Shown here one piece after another: positions 24,695-33,725 of a stretch of 64,000 bases of DNA (the stretch's first letter is position 1; every line of letters begins with the position of its first letter). The position numbers and the translations under genes are program-made. Under the pieces are notes generated by a model, which saw only the letters and a program-made list of their open reading frames with translations, made no database searches and was not told the DNA's origin. The stretch spans positions 124,001 to 188,000 of the forward strand of contig NZ_PPEG02000001.1 in assembly GCF_002899945.2 (NCBI RefSeq), written 5' to 3'. This stretch comes from Chryseobacterium viscerum. Its GTDB lineage: Bacteria > Bacteroidota > Bacteroidia > Flavobacteriales > Weeksellaceae.

Positions 24695-25468
24695 ATGAAA
24701 TTTAATTTACTTTTGAGAAACCCATTCTCTTTTAAAGCCGGATTAACAGCTTTATTTTTATTTTCTGCCAGCACATTATCTTTTGCGCAGAATAGAATTT
24801 ATGCACACGCTCAAAGCTCTGGTGTATTTGGAGTAGCATGCCTTGGCTGTCGTGTAGACAATCCTCAGAATGCAATCGGAAGCAACGAAGATGACTATTC
24901 AACAATGGTATTGGGTACAGTATTATTAGGAGGAATCCAGCAAACCCTGGCTTTTCCTGATTTAAGATCGGACACCAGACTGGTTGTGGGAATCGGAACA
25001 GACAACATCCCTTTATCTGTACAATTATTAAGTGGAGTAACTCTTGAGACCATGAATGGGGGAACTTCCAATGATGACCGCAGAACTGTTGATGTAAGCC
25101 TTCTTAAACTGGGAGCAACCCCTAACAGAGGTACGGTAGAGTTCAAACCAACAAAACCTTATGACGGAATTAGAGTTGGCTTAACTGGAGGTGTATTAAG
25201 TCTTGGTGGCGGTTTCAGAATTTATTATGCTTACCAAGATCCATTGATCAATATCATGGCTCACAGCCAAAACGGACAGGTAACTCTTGGCGGAAATGTT
25301 TCTGTGGAAGGTTCTGAAATTACATTGTTCAATACTTCCGGGAAAGAAGTATTCCGTTCTACACTAAAATCAAATACATTTGAGCCCAGACAGTCTGAAG
25401 GCGTTTATATTATGAACGTACAAACAAAAGAAGGAAAAACGTATTCAAGAAAAATTTTGATCAAATAA
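24695..25468 (+). CDS. T9SS-exported protein, paralogue of the next gene
   Basis: The 257-residue protein has a signal peptide ending FAQ near residue 32. Mature N-terminal beta-sandwich features include VACLGCRVDNPQNAIGSNEDDYST, possibly a carbohydrate-binding or surface domain. The last 70 residues form a type A T9SS sorting domain: VSVEGSEITLFNTSGKEV, then GVYIMNVQTKEGKTYSRKILIK. It is thus secreted or surface-anchored through the gliding/T9SS machinery. The protein at 25693 is similar along its length. The function of the N-terminal domain is not recognised. Confidence 0.8.
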   Translation: MKFNLLLRNPFSFKAGLTALFLFSASTLSFAQNRIYAHAQSSGVFGVACLGCRVDNPQNAIGSNEDDYSTMVLGTVLLGGIQQTLAFPDLRSDTRLVVGIGTDNIPLSVQLLSGVTLETMNGGTSNDDRRTVDVSLLKLGATPNRGTVEFKPTKPYDGIRVGLTGGVLSLGGGFRIYYAYQDPLINIMAHSQNGQVTLGGNVSVEGSEITLFNTSGKEVFRSTLKSNTFEPRQSEGVYIMNVQTKEGKTYSRKILIK

Positions 25469-25487
25469 TTAAATAAGAGATAAACAC

Positions 25488-25526
25488 AATACGGCAAACT
25501 TGAAAAGTTTGCCGTATTTTTTTTGC
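25488..25526 (+). terminator. Terminator after first T9SS paralogue
   Basis: AATACGGCAAACTT / AAGTTTGCCGTATT, a perfect 14-bp stem with a 3-base loop and a T-run. Confidence 0.9.
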
Positions 25527-25692
25527 ATCCATTTTCAGAGGAATACAAAGAAACATTCATTAAATAAAAATAAATTCATAATCATAAATATCAACAAATT
25601 ATTAACAAATCACACAAATATGAAATAAAATAAGCAACATAATCATTTTATTTATAAATTTACGAAAAGCTAAAACCCAAAATTTTCTATAT

Positions 25693-26481
25693 ATGAAAAC
25701 TTATTTATTACTTAGCCAACGCACAATGAAAGCTGCTGTTCTGGCATCATTATTATTCCTAACAGGCACCATGTCTTTTGCACAGATTGTAAAAACATAT
25801 GCAAGCAGTCAAACCAATCAGGTACTGGGAGTATGCCTGGGCTGTGGAGTATTAAACCCTCAAAATGCAGTAGGAAGTAACGAAACCGACTACTCTACCA
25901 TACAGGTTTCAGTGGGTCTTCTGGCAAGAACAGAACAGACCTTGATCTTCCCTACTTCTAATATCGCTAACAACACCAATAAACTTGTGATTGGAATTGG
26001 CTCAAACGGAACTCCATTATCTGCTCAGGTATTGGGAGGTGTATCTATTGAAACATTTAACGGAGATGTTTCCAACAACGATTACCAGAGTCTTGGTTCT
26101 ACTCTAATCAAACTTGGAGACTCAGATCCAAGCAAAGCTGAAATCGAACTTACGATGAATATTCCTTTTGACCGTGTTAAAATAAACGTGAATTCAGGAT
26201 TATTGAATATTGGTGGTGAGCTTAGAGTGTACTATTCTTACCAATACAAAGATCCATTTATCAATTTCAAGGCTCACAGCCAAAACGGGTTGTTTACTCT
26301 TGACAAAAATATTTCTGCAGAAGGTTCAGAGGTTTCTTTAACCAATACTTCAGGAAAAGAAGTATTCCGTTCTAAGCTGACCTCAAACACGTTTGAAACT
26401 AAACAGCCACAAGGAGTATATATTATGAACTTTACCACAAAAGAAGGTAAGTCATATTCTAAAAAGGTGATCATCAAATAA
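25693..26481 (+). CDS. T9SS-exported protein, paralogue of the previous gene
   Basis: The 262-residue protein has a signal peptide (MSFAQ end near residue 31), the shared CLGCGVLNPQNAVGSNETDYST segment with two conserved cysteines, and a C-terminal T9SS type A domain (GSEVSLTNTSGKEVF ... GVYIMNFTTKEGKSYSKKVIIK). The two genes are tandem duplicates, each with its own promoter region and terminator, so expression is separate. A role in surface adhesion is a guess. Confidence 0.8.
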   Translation: MKTYLLLSQRTMKAAVLASLLFLTGTMSFAQIVKTYASSQTNQVLGVCLGCGVLNPQNAVGSNETDYSTIQVSVGLLARTEQTLIFPTSNIANNTNKLVIGIGSNGTPLSAQVLGGVSIETFNGDVSNNDYQSLGSTLIKLGDSDPSKAEIELTMNIPFDRVKINVNSGLLNIGGELRVYYSYQYKDPFINFKAHSQNGLFTLDKNISAEGSEVSLTNTSGKEVFRSKLTSNTFETKQPQGVYIMNFTTKEGKSYSKKVIIK

Positions 26482-26501
26482 AAAAGATCCATAACAAATC
26501 G

Positions 26502-26537
26502 AACCCGGCAAGCTTTTCAAGCTTGCCGGGTTTTTTA
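26502..26537 (+). terminator. Terminator after second T9SS paralogue
   Basis: AACCCGGCAAGCTT / AAGCTTGCCGGGTT, a 14-bp perfect stem, loop TTC, then a T-run. Confidence 0.9.
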
Positions 26538-26611
26538 TATCTCTGATGTTTCGCGATCTTATCAGTGTAAGGTTACTTTTATCATTTATATTGTCTTTTT
26601 AACTTAATAAA

Positions 26612-26640
26612 AACCCCAACCAAAAAAAATGGTTGGGGTT
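26612..26640 (-). terminator. Terminator of the B12-uptake operon
   Basis: AACCCCAACC / GGTTGGGGTT, a 10-bp stem with an A/T loop. On the minus strand it is followed by TTTTTATT. It lies 32 bp after the last operon gene. Confidence 0.85.
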
Positions 26641-26671
26641 ATATTGATAAGATTAGCTATCTAAAGTATTC

Positions 26672-28930
26672 TTAATTTTTAATCAGTTTTTGCTGATATA
26701 CTGCTTTATCTGTAACAGCTTTCAAAATGTAAATACCTTTTGGAAGTGCACTTACATTGATCTGTCCGTTGTTCAGCTGTGCATTAACGGCTCTACCTGA
26801 AGCATCATAGATAGAAACATTCTGGATTTTCTCCTGTGTTTTAATCGTAAGAATATCAGTAACCGGATTAGGGTAAATACTGAACTCAAGTTTCTTCACC
26901 TCAGCAGTAGCCAATGTTGAAGCTGTACTGTTTACTGTAATTGTTTTCTCAACCAATTTACCATTCGAGTTGAAGCTGATGACAATATCAGATGTTCCCG
27001 AAGTAATTGGCGTAAGAACTAATTCGTCATTATTATTAATAGCTACAGAAACTACTGTAGGATTGCTGTTCGATTTGATAGATTTTACAACAGATACTGC
27101 CATGTTATCTGCATCAGAAACTATTGACTTCAGGTCAATTGCTGTAGTATTTCCAGCGGTAACCTGTGAAGGCAAAACGTTACTCACCACAGGAACTGAA
27201 TTATTGGTAAACACTGTCAATGAAGGGAACCAATAGTAATCATTCAGAGTTTTGGTATTGATAAGAGCTCCGGTCATATCATAAGTATGAATCCAGTTTT
27301 TCTGATAGTGTGCTCCGTATCCGCTTTCTGTTGTATTCAGAACCAATTCTCCTGTAATAGGATTTACACGAAGAGCTGCACCGTAAGGGATCTGCTTAAA
27401 TTGTCCTGTCTGTCCTGGAATTGCAGCAAAGTTTTCGTTAAATGTTTTCGTCGTTACATCAAATCTTACAATCTGTGTTCCTGAACTCCAGCTGCTTATT
27501 GAGTTGATCCAGTATAAAGCGTTTTCTTTATTACTTGCTGAAAATTTACCTGCATTCCATGCTCCCCAATCACCGATATATTTAGTAGTTGGAATATTGT
27601 AGATCTGTGTAGCAAAAGTGGTAGGATTGATGTTAATCAGTTTTTGATCCTGAATTCCCCACACACTTCCGTCTTTAGCCTGAGCCACTGAATAGAAACC
27701 TCCGGCAATTGTACTCACTACTGTATCTGTATTAGGATCGATTACTAGAATCCCCGCCCCTTGTTTCACTGCAAATACATATTGTGAAGTACGGATCATA
27801 TTTCCGATCTGTCCGGTTCCACCTGTTCCGCTGATCAGGGTACCTACCTGTAAATTATCAATATTGAAAAGAACAATTCCTGTAGAAGTTCCAATGTATC
27901 CTTTATGTTCATTCACACCTACAAAAGATCTACCGTCACCTCCTCCAATATTGTTGAATCCAGCAATTTTCTGCATTGTCTGAGCATTAGCAACCACCAG
28001 TCTTCCTCCCGGAGTATACTGAGTATCTCCTCCATCAGCAGCCTGTTTTGATATGAAATAGAATTTACCTCCGTAGATCGTTCCATACTGTGTAGTTGCT
28101 CCGAAGGCCTGGTTATTGTTGGCGTTACTGTACACACGGTAATTGATCTGGCCGTTATTGTCAATGAAATTCACAGAACCGTTGGTATGACCAAACCATT
28201 CTTCATTCACCATGAAATATCCATTGGTAAAGTTGGTAGAAGCTACATATGGCGAAACCGGTGTGATGGTGGAAGAAATAGGAGTTTCATTAAATCCTAC
28301 ATTAAAATTCCAAACATCCCATGAACCGTTTTCCAATGCACGTGAGGAAGCTCCTACGCTGGAATATCCAAAATCGGCATCTGCTGGATTCTTCACCCAA
28401 TATGCCCAATATCCATTCACTGTCCAGCCAGATTGCCAGTGATCATTGGCAGCATCCACAATGGTATAGCTGTCAAAATCATAGGCAGTGGTATTCACAA
28501 AACCATTTACCGGATACAACGGATAAGTGATATTTCCACTTTTGATCAATGCATTGGTATTTTGCCCGTTCAGGTCAAAACCTATTCCTCCAATTGCTGA
28601 ACCGAACTGTGTTCCCTGATACAGAAGAGTAAATAATCTGTGATCTGCTTTAGCAATAGCTTTCAGCATATCTTCACCCGTAGCATTTCCATCCCATTTG
28701 AATCCCCAAACCATCGCATCAGGATTCTTACCATCATTCCACTGTACTACAAAAGCAGCCTGGTTTGCTCCAGACCCCACCCAATACTGGATGTCAGAAA
28801 AACTGATCGTAGTAGTATTAAGCTTGCTAATCCCGGAAATATCATTTCGCGGTACACCTTGAACTTTTATCTGTGCATTCGATACGCATGCAAACAGAAA
28901 AAGCATCATAAAAAGATAAAACTTTTTCAT
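26672..28930 (-). CDS. DUF5074-like propeller protein with T9SS tail, last gene of B12 operon
   Basis: The 752-residue protein has a signal peptide (ACVSNAQ), an N-terminal domain (about 30-240, WVGSGANQAAFVVQWNDG) similar to surface domains found beside cobalamin receptors, and a YncE/DUF5074-like beta-propeller (about 245-570, repeats such as GGRLVVANAQTMQKIAGF and GAGILVIDPNTDTVVSTI). An Ig-like stretch follows, and then a T9SS type A sorting domain (FSIYPNPVTDILTI ... LPKGIYILKAVTDKAVYQQ). As the fourth gene of a riboswitch-controlled operon it probably binds B12 or a related corrinoid at the surface. The ligand is inference from context. Confidence 0.75.
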   Translation of the reverse strand: MKKFYLFMMLFLFACVSNAQIKVQGVPRNDISGISKLNTTTISFSDIQYWVGSGANQAAFVVQWNDGKNPDAMVWGFKWDGNATGEDMLKAIAKADHRLFTLLYQGTQFGSAIGGIGFDLNGQNTNALIKSGNITYPLYPVNGFVNTTAYDFDSYTIVDAANDHWQSGWTVNGYWAYWVKNPADADFGYSSVGASSRALENGSWDVWNFNVGFNETPISSTITPVSPYVASTNFTNGYFMVNEEWFGHTNGSVNFIDNNGQINYRVYSNANNNQAFGATTQYGTIYGGKFYFISKQAADGGDTQYTPGGRLVVANAQTMQKIAGFNNIGGGDGRSFVGVNEHKGYIGTSTGIVLFNIDNLQVGTLISGTGGTGQIGNMIRTSQYVFAVKQGAGILVIDPNTDTVVSTIAGGFYSVAQAKDGSVWGIQDQKLININPTTFATQIYNIPTTKYIGDWGAWNAGKFSASNKENALYWINSISSWSSGTQIVRFDVTTKTFNENFAAIPGQTGQFKQIPYGAALRVNPITGELVLNTTESGYGAHYQKNWIHTYDMTGALINTKTLNDYYWFPSLTVFTNNSVPVVSNVLPSQVTAGNTTAIDLKSIVSDADNMAVSVVKSIKSNSNPTVVSVAINNNDELVLTPITSGTSDIVISFNSNGKLVEKTITVNSTASTLATAEVKKLEFSIYPNPVTDILTIKTQEKIQNVSIYDASGRAVNAQLNNGQINVSALPKGIYILKAVTDKAVYQQKLIKN

Positions 28931-28966
28931 TCTTTATTAATTTAAATAGATTGTATTATTGAATCG

Positions 28967-30160
28967 TTATTTGAAATGTAAATCATAAGCTCCAGCAACT
29001 TCTGTAGAAACTTCACCCAGCCAGCCTGCTTCCTGATTGACTCCTGTATATATTTTCATAAAATCAACACCCGGAAGTTTCACATATTTCCCACTTCTGT
29101 CTACTGCCCAGGAAATATCAATATTGGAAGCTTCATCATTATTCGGAGCATTATCTGCATATCCGAAATCATATGATTTTCCTACCCAATAGGATCCATT
29201 CCCGCTCTGATCATAAAAATTGTTTGCCAGCCTGGTTCCTGAAAAACTGTAAGAAGGATCTGTAAACCATAGAGGATAATAACTTTGTACGTGAAAAGTA
29301 TTTTTTGTTTTAAAACCCTGATTTCCCAGATTATCATTCCATTTGATATATTCTACATCGGTCTGCCAGAATTCAGTTCCGGGTACAGGAGTTTTATTTT
29401 CATCTGGTTTATGATAGGTAATGCTGTACTCTTTTACGGTTGTATTTTTGAAGTATTCACTGCCTGCAATTTCGTACCACTCATCGTTATCAGGTTTTCC
29501 ATTTTTGTTTCTATCGTAGGCAACCATAATAATTCCCGGCTCACAGGATCCTGAGCGCTGATCACTGGCATCACTTCCAAAGAATGCATTTCCCAGTATT
29601 TTAAAATCTCGTCCATTCAGGTTCGGAATCGTGTGATCAAATCCGAAAACAACATATCCGCCATATCCGCCAAGAGTGATCATGGTAGAATTACCCCCTA
29701 CCAATGATTCGTTTGCTTTCTGAAGCATATTTGCGGTTGTATATCCTGGTAAGTATTCCGGGATTTCGTTCATGAACTGTCCTACAGCAGGACGGAATTC
29801 CAATACTTTAGCGATATATTTACTGTAAGGTGTTTTTTCTTTGGTAACGATGATTTTGGAATGATAAACCTGCTCGTTTCCTTTATTGTTAATTTTTAAA
29901 GTCAAAGGATAAGCATCTGCCTTCGGACTGATAAATTCAAGTTCTGAATTTTGAGAAATAATAGAATCATTAATACTCCATGTGACAGCTCCTGAAGCAT
30001 TGGTAGGAATGCTCAACACTCTAAGACGTTCAATGGAATAGGAATCATCAAGGCCGTTAAATGTAAACTCATCTTCATCATCATGTTTACAGGCTATCAC
30101 ACCTACCAGGAAGCATGATAAAACTCCGATTTTTAAATAAGTAAAGGTATTTCTGTTCAT
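28967..30160 (-). CDS. PKD-like surface lipoprotein of the B12 operon
   Basis: The 397-residue lipoprotein has a signal peptide ending GVIACKHDD (lipobox Cys24). A short Ig/PKD-like N-terminal domain (about 35-105) precedes a large domain with GGYGGYVVFGFDHTIPNL, ILGNAFFG and DNDEWYEIAGSEYF. The latter is a recurring surface protein in Bacteroidota operons with BtuB-like receptors. It lies between the propeller lipoprotein and the DUF5074-like gene with short gaps, so it is co-transcribed. A corrinoid-capture role is inferred from context. Confidence 0.75.
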   Translation of the reverse strand: MNRNTFTYLKIGVLSCFLVGVIACKHDDEDEFTFNGLDDSYSIERLRVLSIPTNASGAVTWSINDSIISQNSELEFISPKADAYPLTLKINNKGNEQVYHSKIIVTKEKTPYSKYIAKVLEFRPAVGQFMNEIPEYLPGYTTANMLQKANESLVGGNSTMITLGGYGGYVVFGFDHTIPNLNGRDFKILGNAFFGSDASDQRSGSCEPGIIMVAYDRNKNGKPDNDEWYEIAGSEYFKNTTVKEYSITYHKPDENKTPVPGTEFWQTDVEYIKWNDNLGNQGFKTKNTFHVQSYYPLWFTDPSYSFSGTRLANNFYDQSGNGSYWVGKSYDFGYADNAPNNDEASNIDISWAVDRSGKYVKLPGVDFMKIYTGVNQEAGWLGEVSTEVAGAYDLHFK

Positions 30161-30174
30161 TTCTTAAAGTTTGG

Positions 30175-31308
30175 TTATTTGTATAAAAAAGCGAAGTGGG
30201 CAGGAATATTTCCACCTTCCGTTTTCCATTTAAAGCGTCCGTTTTTATCAAAGCAATACACAAATCCCATGGAAACGTAATTCCTGGCATCTGTCATATA
30301 GATATCTTCTGTGATAGGGTTTACTGCAATTCCGTAAGGTGTTTTAATGGCAGTTTCGTATTCCTTGTCAAAAATCCTGTTGGCAATAATCTCTTCGGTT
30401 TTTACATCAATGATCCCAAAGGTTTTTTTATAGCTATGAGTATTGTAATTGAATTCATTTCCGTAGAAATAGAGCTTATCATTAACGATCGTCATTTCAC
30501 TCACTGAGAGATGAAAATCTTTTTTGACAGTTCCTGTGGCCGCATCTATTAAATAAAGACTGGAAGGAACGTTATAATAATCTCCTCTTGAGGTTACATA
30601 CAGATCCCCATAATTGTCTTTTTTAATGTGGTGAAGATTGATGGCCACTTTTATTTTTTTGAGTTCTGTAAAAGTGTTCAGGTCTATTACAGAAACGGTA
30701 TTGTCATAATCGGGAGCTTTATATCCTCCGGAATTGGCAACAAATAATTGATTCCCTACAATCTCCATTTCTTCCGGCTGATAGCCTACTACGACTTCCC
30801 GCTGGATGGAAAGAGAAGTGGTGTCAATTTCCACTACTTTTCCTTTAGGTGCTTTTGGATTAATAGCTACCGGTCCGGCATAGCTGCTTGCATAAGCTTT
30901 CCCGTCTTTGAAGGCAAGATATCTGCAGTTTTGCAGAGGAATAGAAGTAATACGTTTAGCGGTTTTAGCATCCAGAACTTCAATTTTATTGGAAACATTC
31001 ACAACAATGTAGAGTTTGCTTCCGTAGGCTTTGATATCATTTCCTACATCTCCCAGTTCTTTTACCACATTCGGGTTTATTTCTGCATAGATATTCCGGT
31101 AATAAGTTCCTTTGGTATAATCAAAAAAATCCAGGGTACATTTATTGCTGCCCATATTTCCTTCATTCAGCATGTAAAAGCCTTTTATAGCAGTATTTTC
31201 TGAAGGAAGTCCTTCTACCACTTCCTGACGGACGATAATTTCATCTGTACGGCATGAAGTAAGAAAAGCTAATACAAGAAATAAAAAATAAAAGTTTAGT
31301 TTTCTCAT
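30175..31308 (-). CDS. BtuG-like beta-propeller surface lipoprotein
   Basis: The 377-residue lipoprotein (lipobox LTSCRTDE, Cys19) has a YncE-type seven-bladed propeller with repeats such as GNDIKAYGSKLYIVVNVSNK and DNTVSVIDLNTFTELKKIK. It overlaps the start region of the receptor gene by 4 bases (ATGA type), so the two are coupled. In Bacteroides, BtuG is a propeller lipoprotein that caps BtuB and binds cobalamin very tightly; same operon, fold and order suggest the same job here. Orthology is not proven by sequence alone. Confidence 0.78.
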   Translation of the reverse strand: MRKLNFYFLFLVLAFLTSCRTDEIIVRQEVVEGLPSENTAIKGFYMLNEGNMGSNKCTLDFFDYTKGTYYRNIYAEINPNVVKELGDVGNDIKAYGSKLYIVVNVSNKIEVLDAKTAKRITSIPLQNCRYLAFKDGKAYASSYAGPVAINPKAPKGKVVEIDTTSLSIQREVVVGYQPEEMEIVGNQLFVANSGGYKAPDYDNTVSVIDLNTFTELKKIKVAINLHHIKKDNYGDLYVTSRGDYYNVPSSLYLIDAATGTVKKDFHLSVSEMTIVNDKLYFYGNEFNYNTHSYKKTFGIIDVKTEEIIANRIFDKEYETAIKTPYGIAVNPITEDIYMTDARNYVSMGFVYCFDKNGRFKWKTEGGNIPAHFAFLYK

Positions 31309-33338
31309 AGGGTGAAGTTTAGAATAAGTTTAAAGTTTCTTCCGGGCATCGGATAATTGATCACGACATCATAATATTGGTTGAAAATATTATTCATTTC
31401 AAGGCTTACTTTAAATTGATGATTGGCCCAGTTGAATTTTTTCTGAACAGATAGATCATGAGTATACCAGGGCTGCACATAATTGTATTGAATATTGTCT
31501 TGGTTCACATCATATCTTTCTCCTACGTACATCGCACTGTAATTGAAACTCCAGTCTTTATAATCTGCCATCAGACTGAATGATCCGCTATGCCAAGGGG
31601 TGTAAGCAATCTGATTGCGATAGAAGGTATCTTCAGGATCACTCATATCTCTTGCACTTTGGTAAGTATAAGAAAGCAATGGTCTTAGTTTTACTTGCCC
31701 CAACTGCATTTCAGTCTGAAGATTTACATCTGCTCCAATGATTTCAACCATTCCCAGGTTCATCATCAGCCAGCGGAACATGCTTCCGTTAGGTGCAGCT
31801 ACGATTTTATCCTGTACTTTGTTATAGTAACCATCTACTTTAGCATAAAAGGTTTTAAAGAAACGGTTGTTATAATTCTTCTGATAGGTAAATCCTACAT
31901 CATATTGATTGGTAAATTCCGGCTTCAGATACGTATTTCCGATATTGGTATAATACAAATCATTGAAGGTTGGAAGTCGGAAAATCCTTTTATAGAAAGC
32001 TCTTAGAGTAAGCTCTGGAATAATTTCCGGCTGATAGCTCATAAATACGGCAGGGGTCCACTCTCTTGCATCTCCCGGTCTTTTGTTTTTTCTTACTTCT
32101 TCAAAAGTAAAAGTTCCTAAAAGGCTTCCCAGAATTTTGAACCTATTCCACTGATACGTTGTTGCCAATGCTACCAATGTGGTGTAACGGGTAGGATAAG
32201 AAAAGTTATCCAGATTGGCATCCAGATTATTGTACTGAAAATCCCCACTCAGACTGACATCCCAATTGGGGGTGATAGAATAGATATTGGATGAGGAAAG
32301 ATAAAGCTCTCGTTGGATATAGGTGTTATCAGTATGAATAATAGACTGCGAACGAACGGTATCCATAAAATGGGTATAATCGTAAGCAAATTTTGCTTTC
32401 AGCTGGGTTTCAAATTTTGGGAAAAGCTTTTTTCGAAGATTGGCCTGTACGAAATAATTTTCATCGGAAAGTCTTGCACCTCTTCCTCCAAAACGACCAT
32501 TCACAATAGGCGCCGGCATTCCTCGGTCTGAAATATAACCATAGCCTCTGATATTCCAGCTTCCGTTATTTAAAGTTCCGTTGAGAGAAGTTTCAAAACG
32601 CTTTGCTCTGATATCCGAATCCTGTCTTTTTGCAATGGTATCATAAGCCTGTTGACCATCGGGATATTTCTTTGCATACCGAAATCTGTAAATTCCGTCA
32701 CTCTGCATAAATTCTCCACTGAAGCTGGCAGAAACCCTGCCTGAAATCTTCTGTTCCAATCGGAATGACGGATTGAAAAGATCAATGGAAGCACTTTTTG
32801 CTCGGATCACAAGATTGGTTTTTCTTGTTCCTTTAAATACCGGTGTTTTCGGCTGTAAATAGATAGATCCCGAAGATCCGAAATCCTTTGCAGGTTGGAA
32901 AATTTCACTTTTCTGGCCGTTATACAATGATATTTCTTCCAGATCGTCCAAAGAATATCTTCCCAGATCTACCAGTCCGTTTTGGGCATTTCCCAGTTGA
33001 ATTCCATCATAGAAAACACCAACGTGCTGACTTCCCATACTTCGAATATTAATGGTCTTCAAACCACCCAATCCACCATAGTCTTTGATCTGAACACCGG
33101 AGAAATACCGCAGAGCATCTGCTACAGAGTGGCTATTCAGTCTTTCCAGCTGTTCGCCCTGTAAGGTTTGTGCCGGAAGGATTTCTTTAAAATTCTTTTT
33201 ATAAAGATTGATTCCTTTAATGGTCTCTTCCTCCAGACTATCTTTTTTCTTGGTTTGAGAAAACAAAAGTTGAGATGTTATCACCAATATTGTGAAAACA
33301 GCTTTATGAATTGTAGAAGTAGTTAGTTTTGCTGCCAT
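31305..33338 (-). CDS. btuB: BtuB-like TonB-dependent receptor
   Basis: An outer-membrane receptor for energised uptake. I prefer the start at 33338 (MAAKLTTSTIHK), which gives a proper signal peptide ending LLFSQ; the longer frame from 33404 adds 22 unlikely residues. The plug domain (about 50-150) has LNSHSVADALRYFSGVQI and LKTINIRSMGSQHVGVFYDGI. A 22-strand-type barrel follows, ending NFKLILNFTL with a terminal aromatic/hydrophobic strand. The cobalamin riboswitch upstream and the BtuG-like partner point to vitamin B12 as substrate. Confidence 0.85.
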   Translation of the reverse strand: MAAKLTTSTIHKAVFTILVITSQLLFSQTKKKDSLEEETIKGINLYKKNFKEILPAQTLQGEQLERLNSHSVADALRYFSGVQIKDYGGLGGLKTINIRSMGSQHVGVFYDGIQLGNAQNGLVDLGRYSLDDLEEISLYNGQKSEIFQPAKDFGSSGSIYLQPKTPVFKGTRKTNLVIRAKSASIDLFNPSFRLEQKISGRVSASFSGEFMQSDGIYRFRYAKKYPDGQQAYDTIAKRQDSDIRAKRFETSLNGTLNNGSWNIRGYGYISDRGMPAPIVNGRFGGRGARLSDENYFVQANLRKKLFPKFETQLKAKFAYDYTHFMDTVRSQSIIHTDNTYIQRELYLSSSNIYSITPNWDVSLSGDFQYNNLDANLDNFSYPTRYTTLVALATTYQWNRFKILGSLLGTFTFEEVRKNKRPGDAREWTPAVFMSYQPEIIPELTLRAFYKRIFRLPTFNDLYYTNIGNTYLKPEFTNQYDVGFTYQKNYNNRFFKTFYAKVDGYYNKVQDKIVAAPNGSMFRWLMMNLGMVEIIGADVNLQTEMQLGQVKLRPLLSYTYQSARDMSDPEDTFYRNQIAYTPWHSGSFSLMADYKDWSFNYSAMYVGERYDVNQDNIQYNYVQPWYTHDLSVQKKFNWANHQFKVSLEMNNIFNQYYDVVINYPMPGRNFKLILNFTL

Positions 33339-33461
33339 TAGCTCATTTAAGATAATGATGACGCTAATGGATATAAGAAAACAACGACAAAGCACAGCTA
33401 TCACTGCACAGAATCATTGATGTCCTAAGCTTTATTCCACGAAAGCGTCAAACGATTATTT

Positions 33462-33622
33462 TCTGGCAGGTCTTCTGACTTACTCCATTTTTGAAATCCT
33501 TCCCATTAAAAAAACAGTGGATATATTCTTCAAAAATCTTGGTGTGGAGCTTACAGCAGCGGGTCTGTCCCGGATTTTCACCGGATTCCCTTTTAAGAGC
33601 TTTTTAGGGCTCACCAAATTTC
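33462..33622 (-). ncRNA. Cobalamin riboswitch
   Basis: On the minus strand the core GGGAATCCGGTGAAAATCC is followed by GGGACAGACCCGC and CTGCTGT, and later by AAGTCAGAAGACCTGCC, the B12 box (plus-strand 33465-33481). These are the hallmarks of the AdoCbl riboswitch. It lies about 120 nt before the receptor start and should repress the operon when B12 is plentiful. Confidence 0.93.
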
Positions 33623-33624
33623 GG

Positions 33625-33654
33625 CAAAGATAAAGAATTATTCCTAACCCCCAA
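33625..33654 (-). promoter_or_regulatory. Promoter of the riboswitch and B12 operon
   Basis: On the minus strand TTG (33652-33654) and TATCTTTG (33625-33632) are separated by 19 bases, an excellent fit to the Bacteroidota -33/-7 consensus. The transcript would start directly before the riboswitch. Confidence 0.75.
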
Positions 33655-33677
33655 TTAAAATCATGATTCATAAACAA

Positions 33678-33701
33678 TTAAAGCTCCCGAAGGAGCTTTA
33701 A
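33678..33701 (-). terminator. Stem-loop after the outer-membrane protein gene
   Basis: TTAAAGCTCC-CGAA-GGAGCTTTAA, a 10-bp stem with a four-base loop. The T-run on the minus strand is short, so it is a modest terminator. Confidence 0.65.
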
Positions 33702-33725
33702 CATCATTTTATTAAGGGTTTCACT

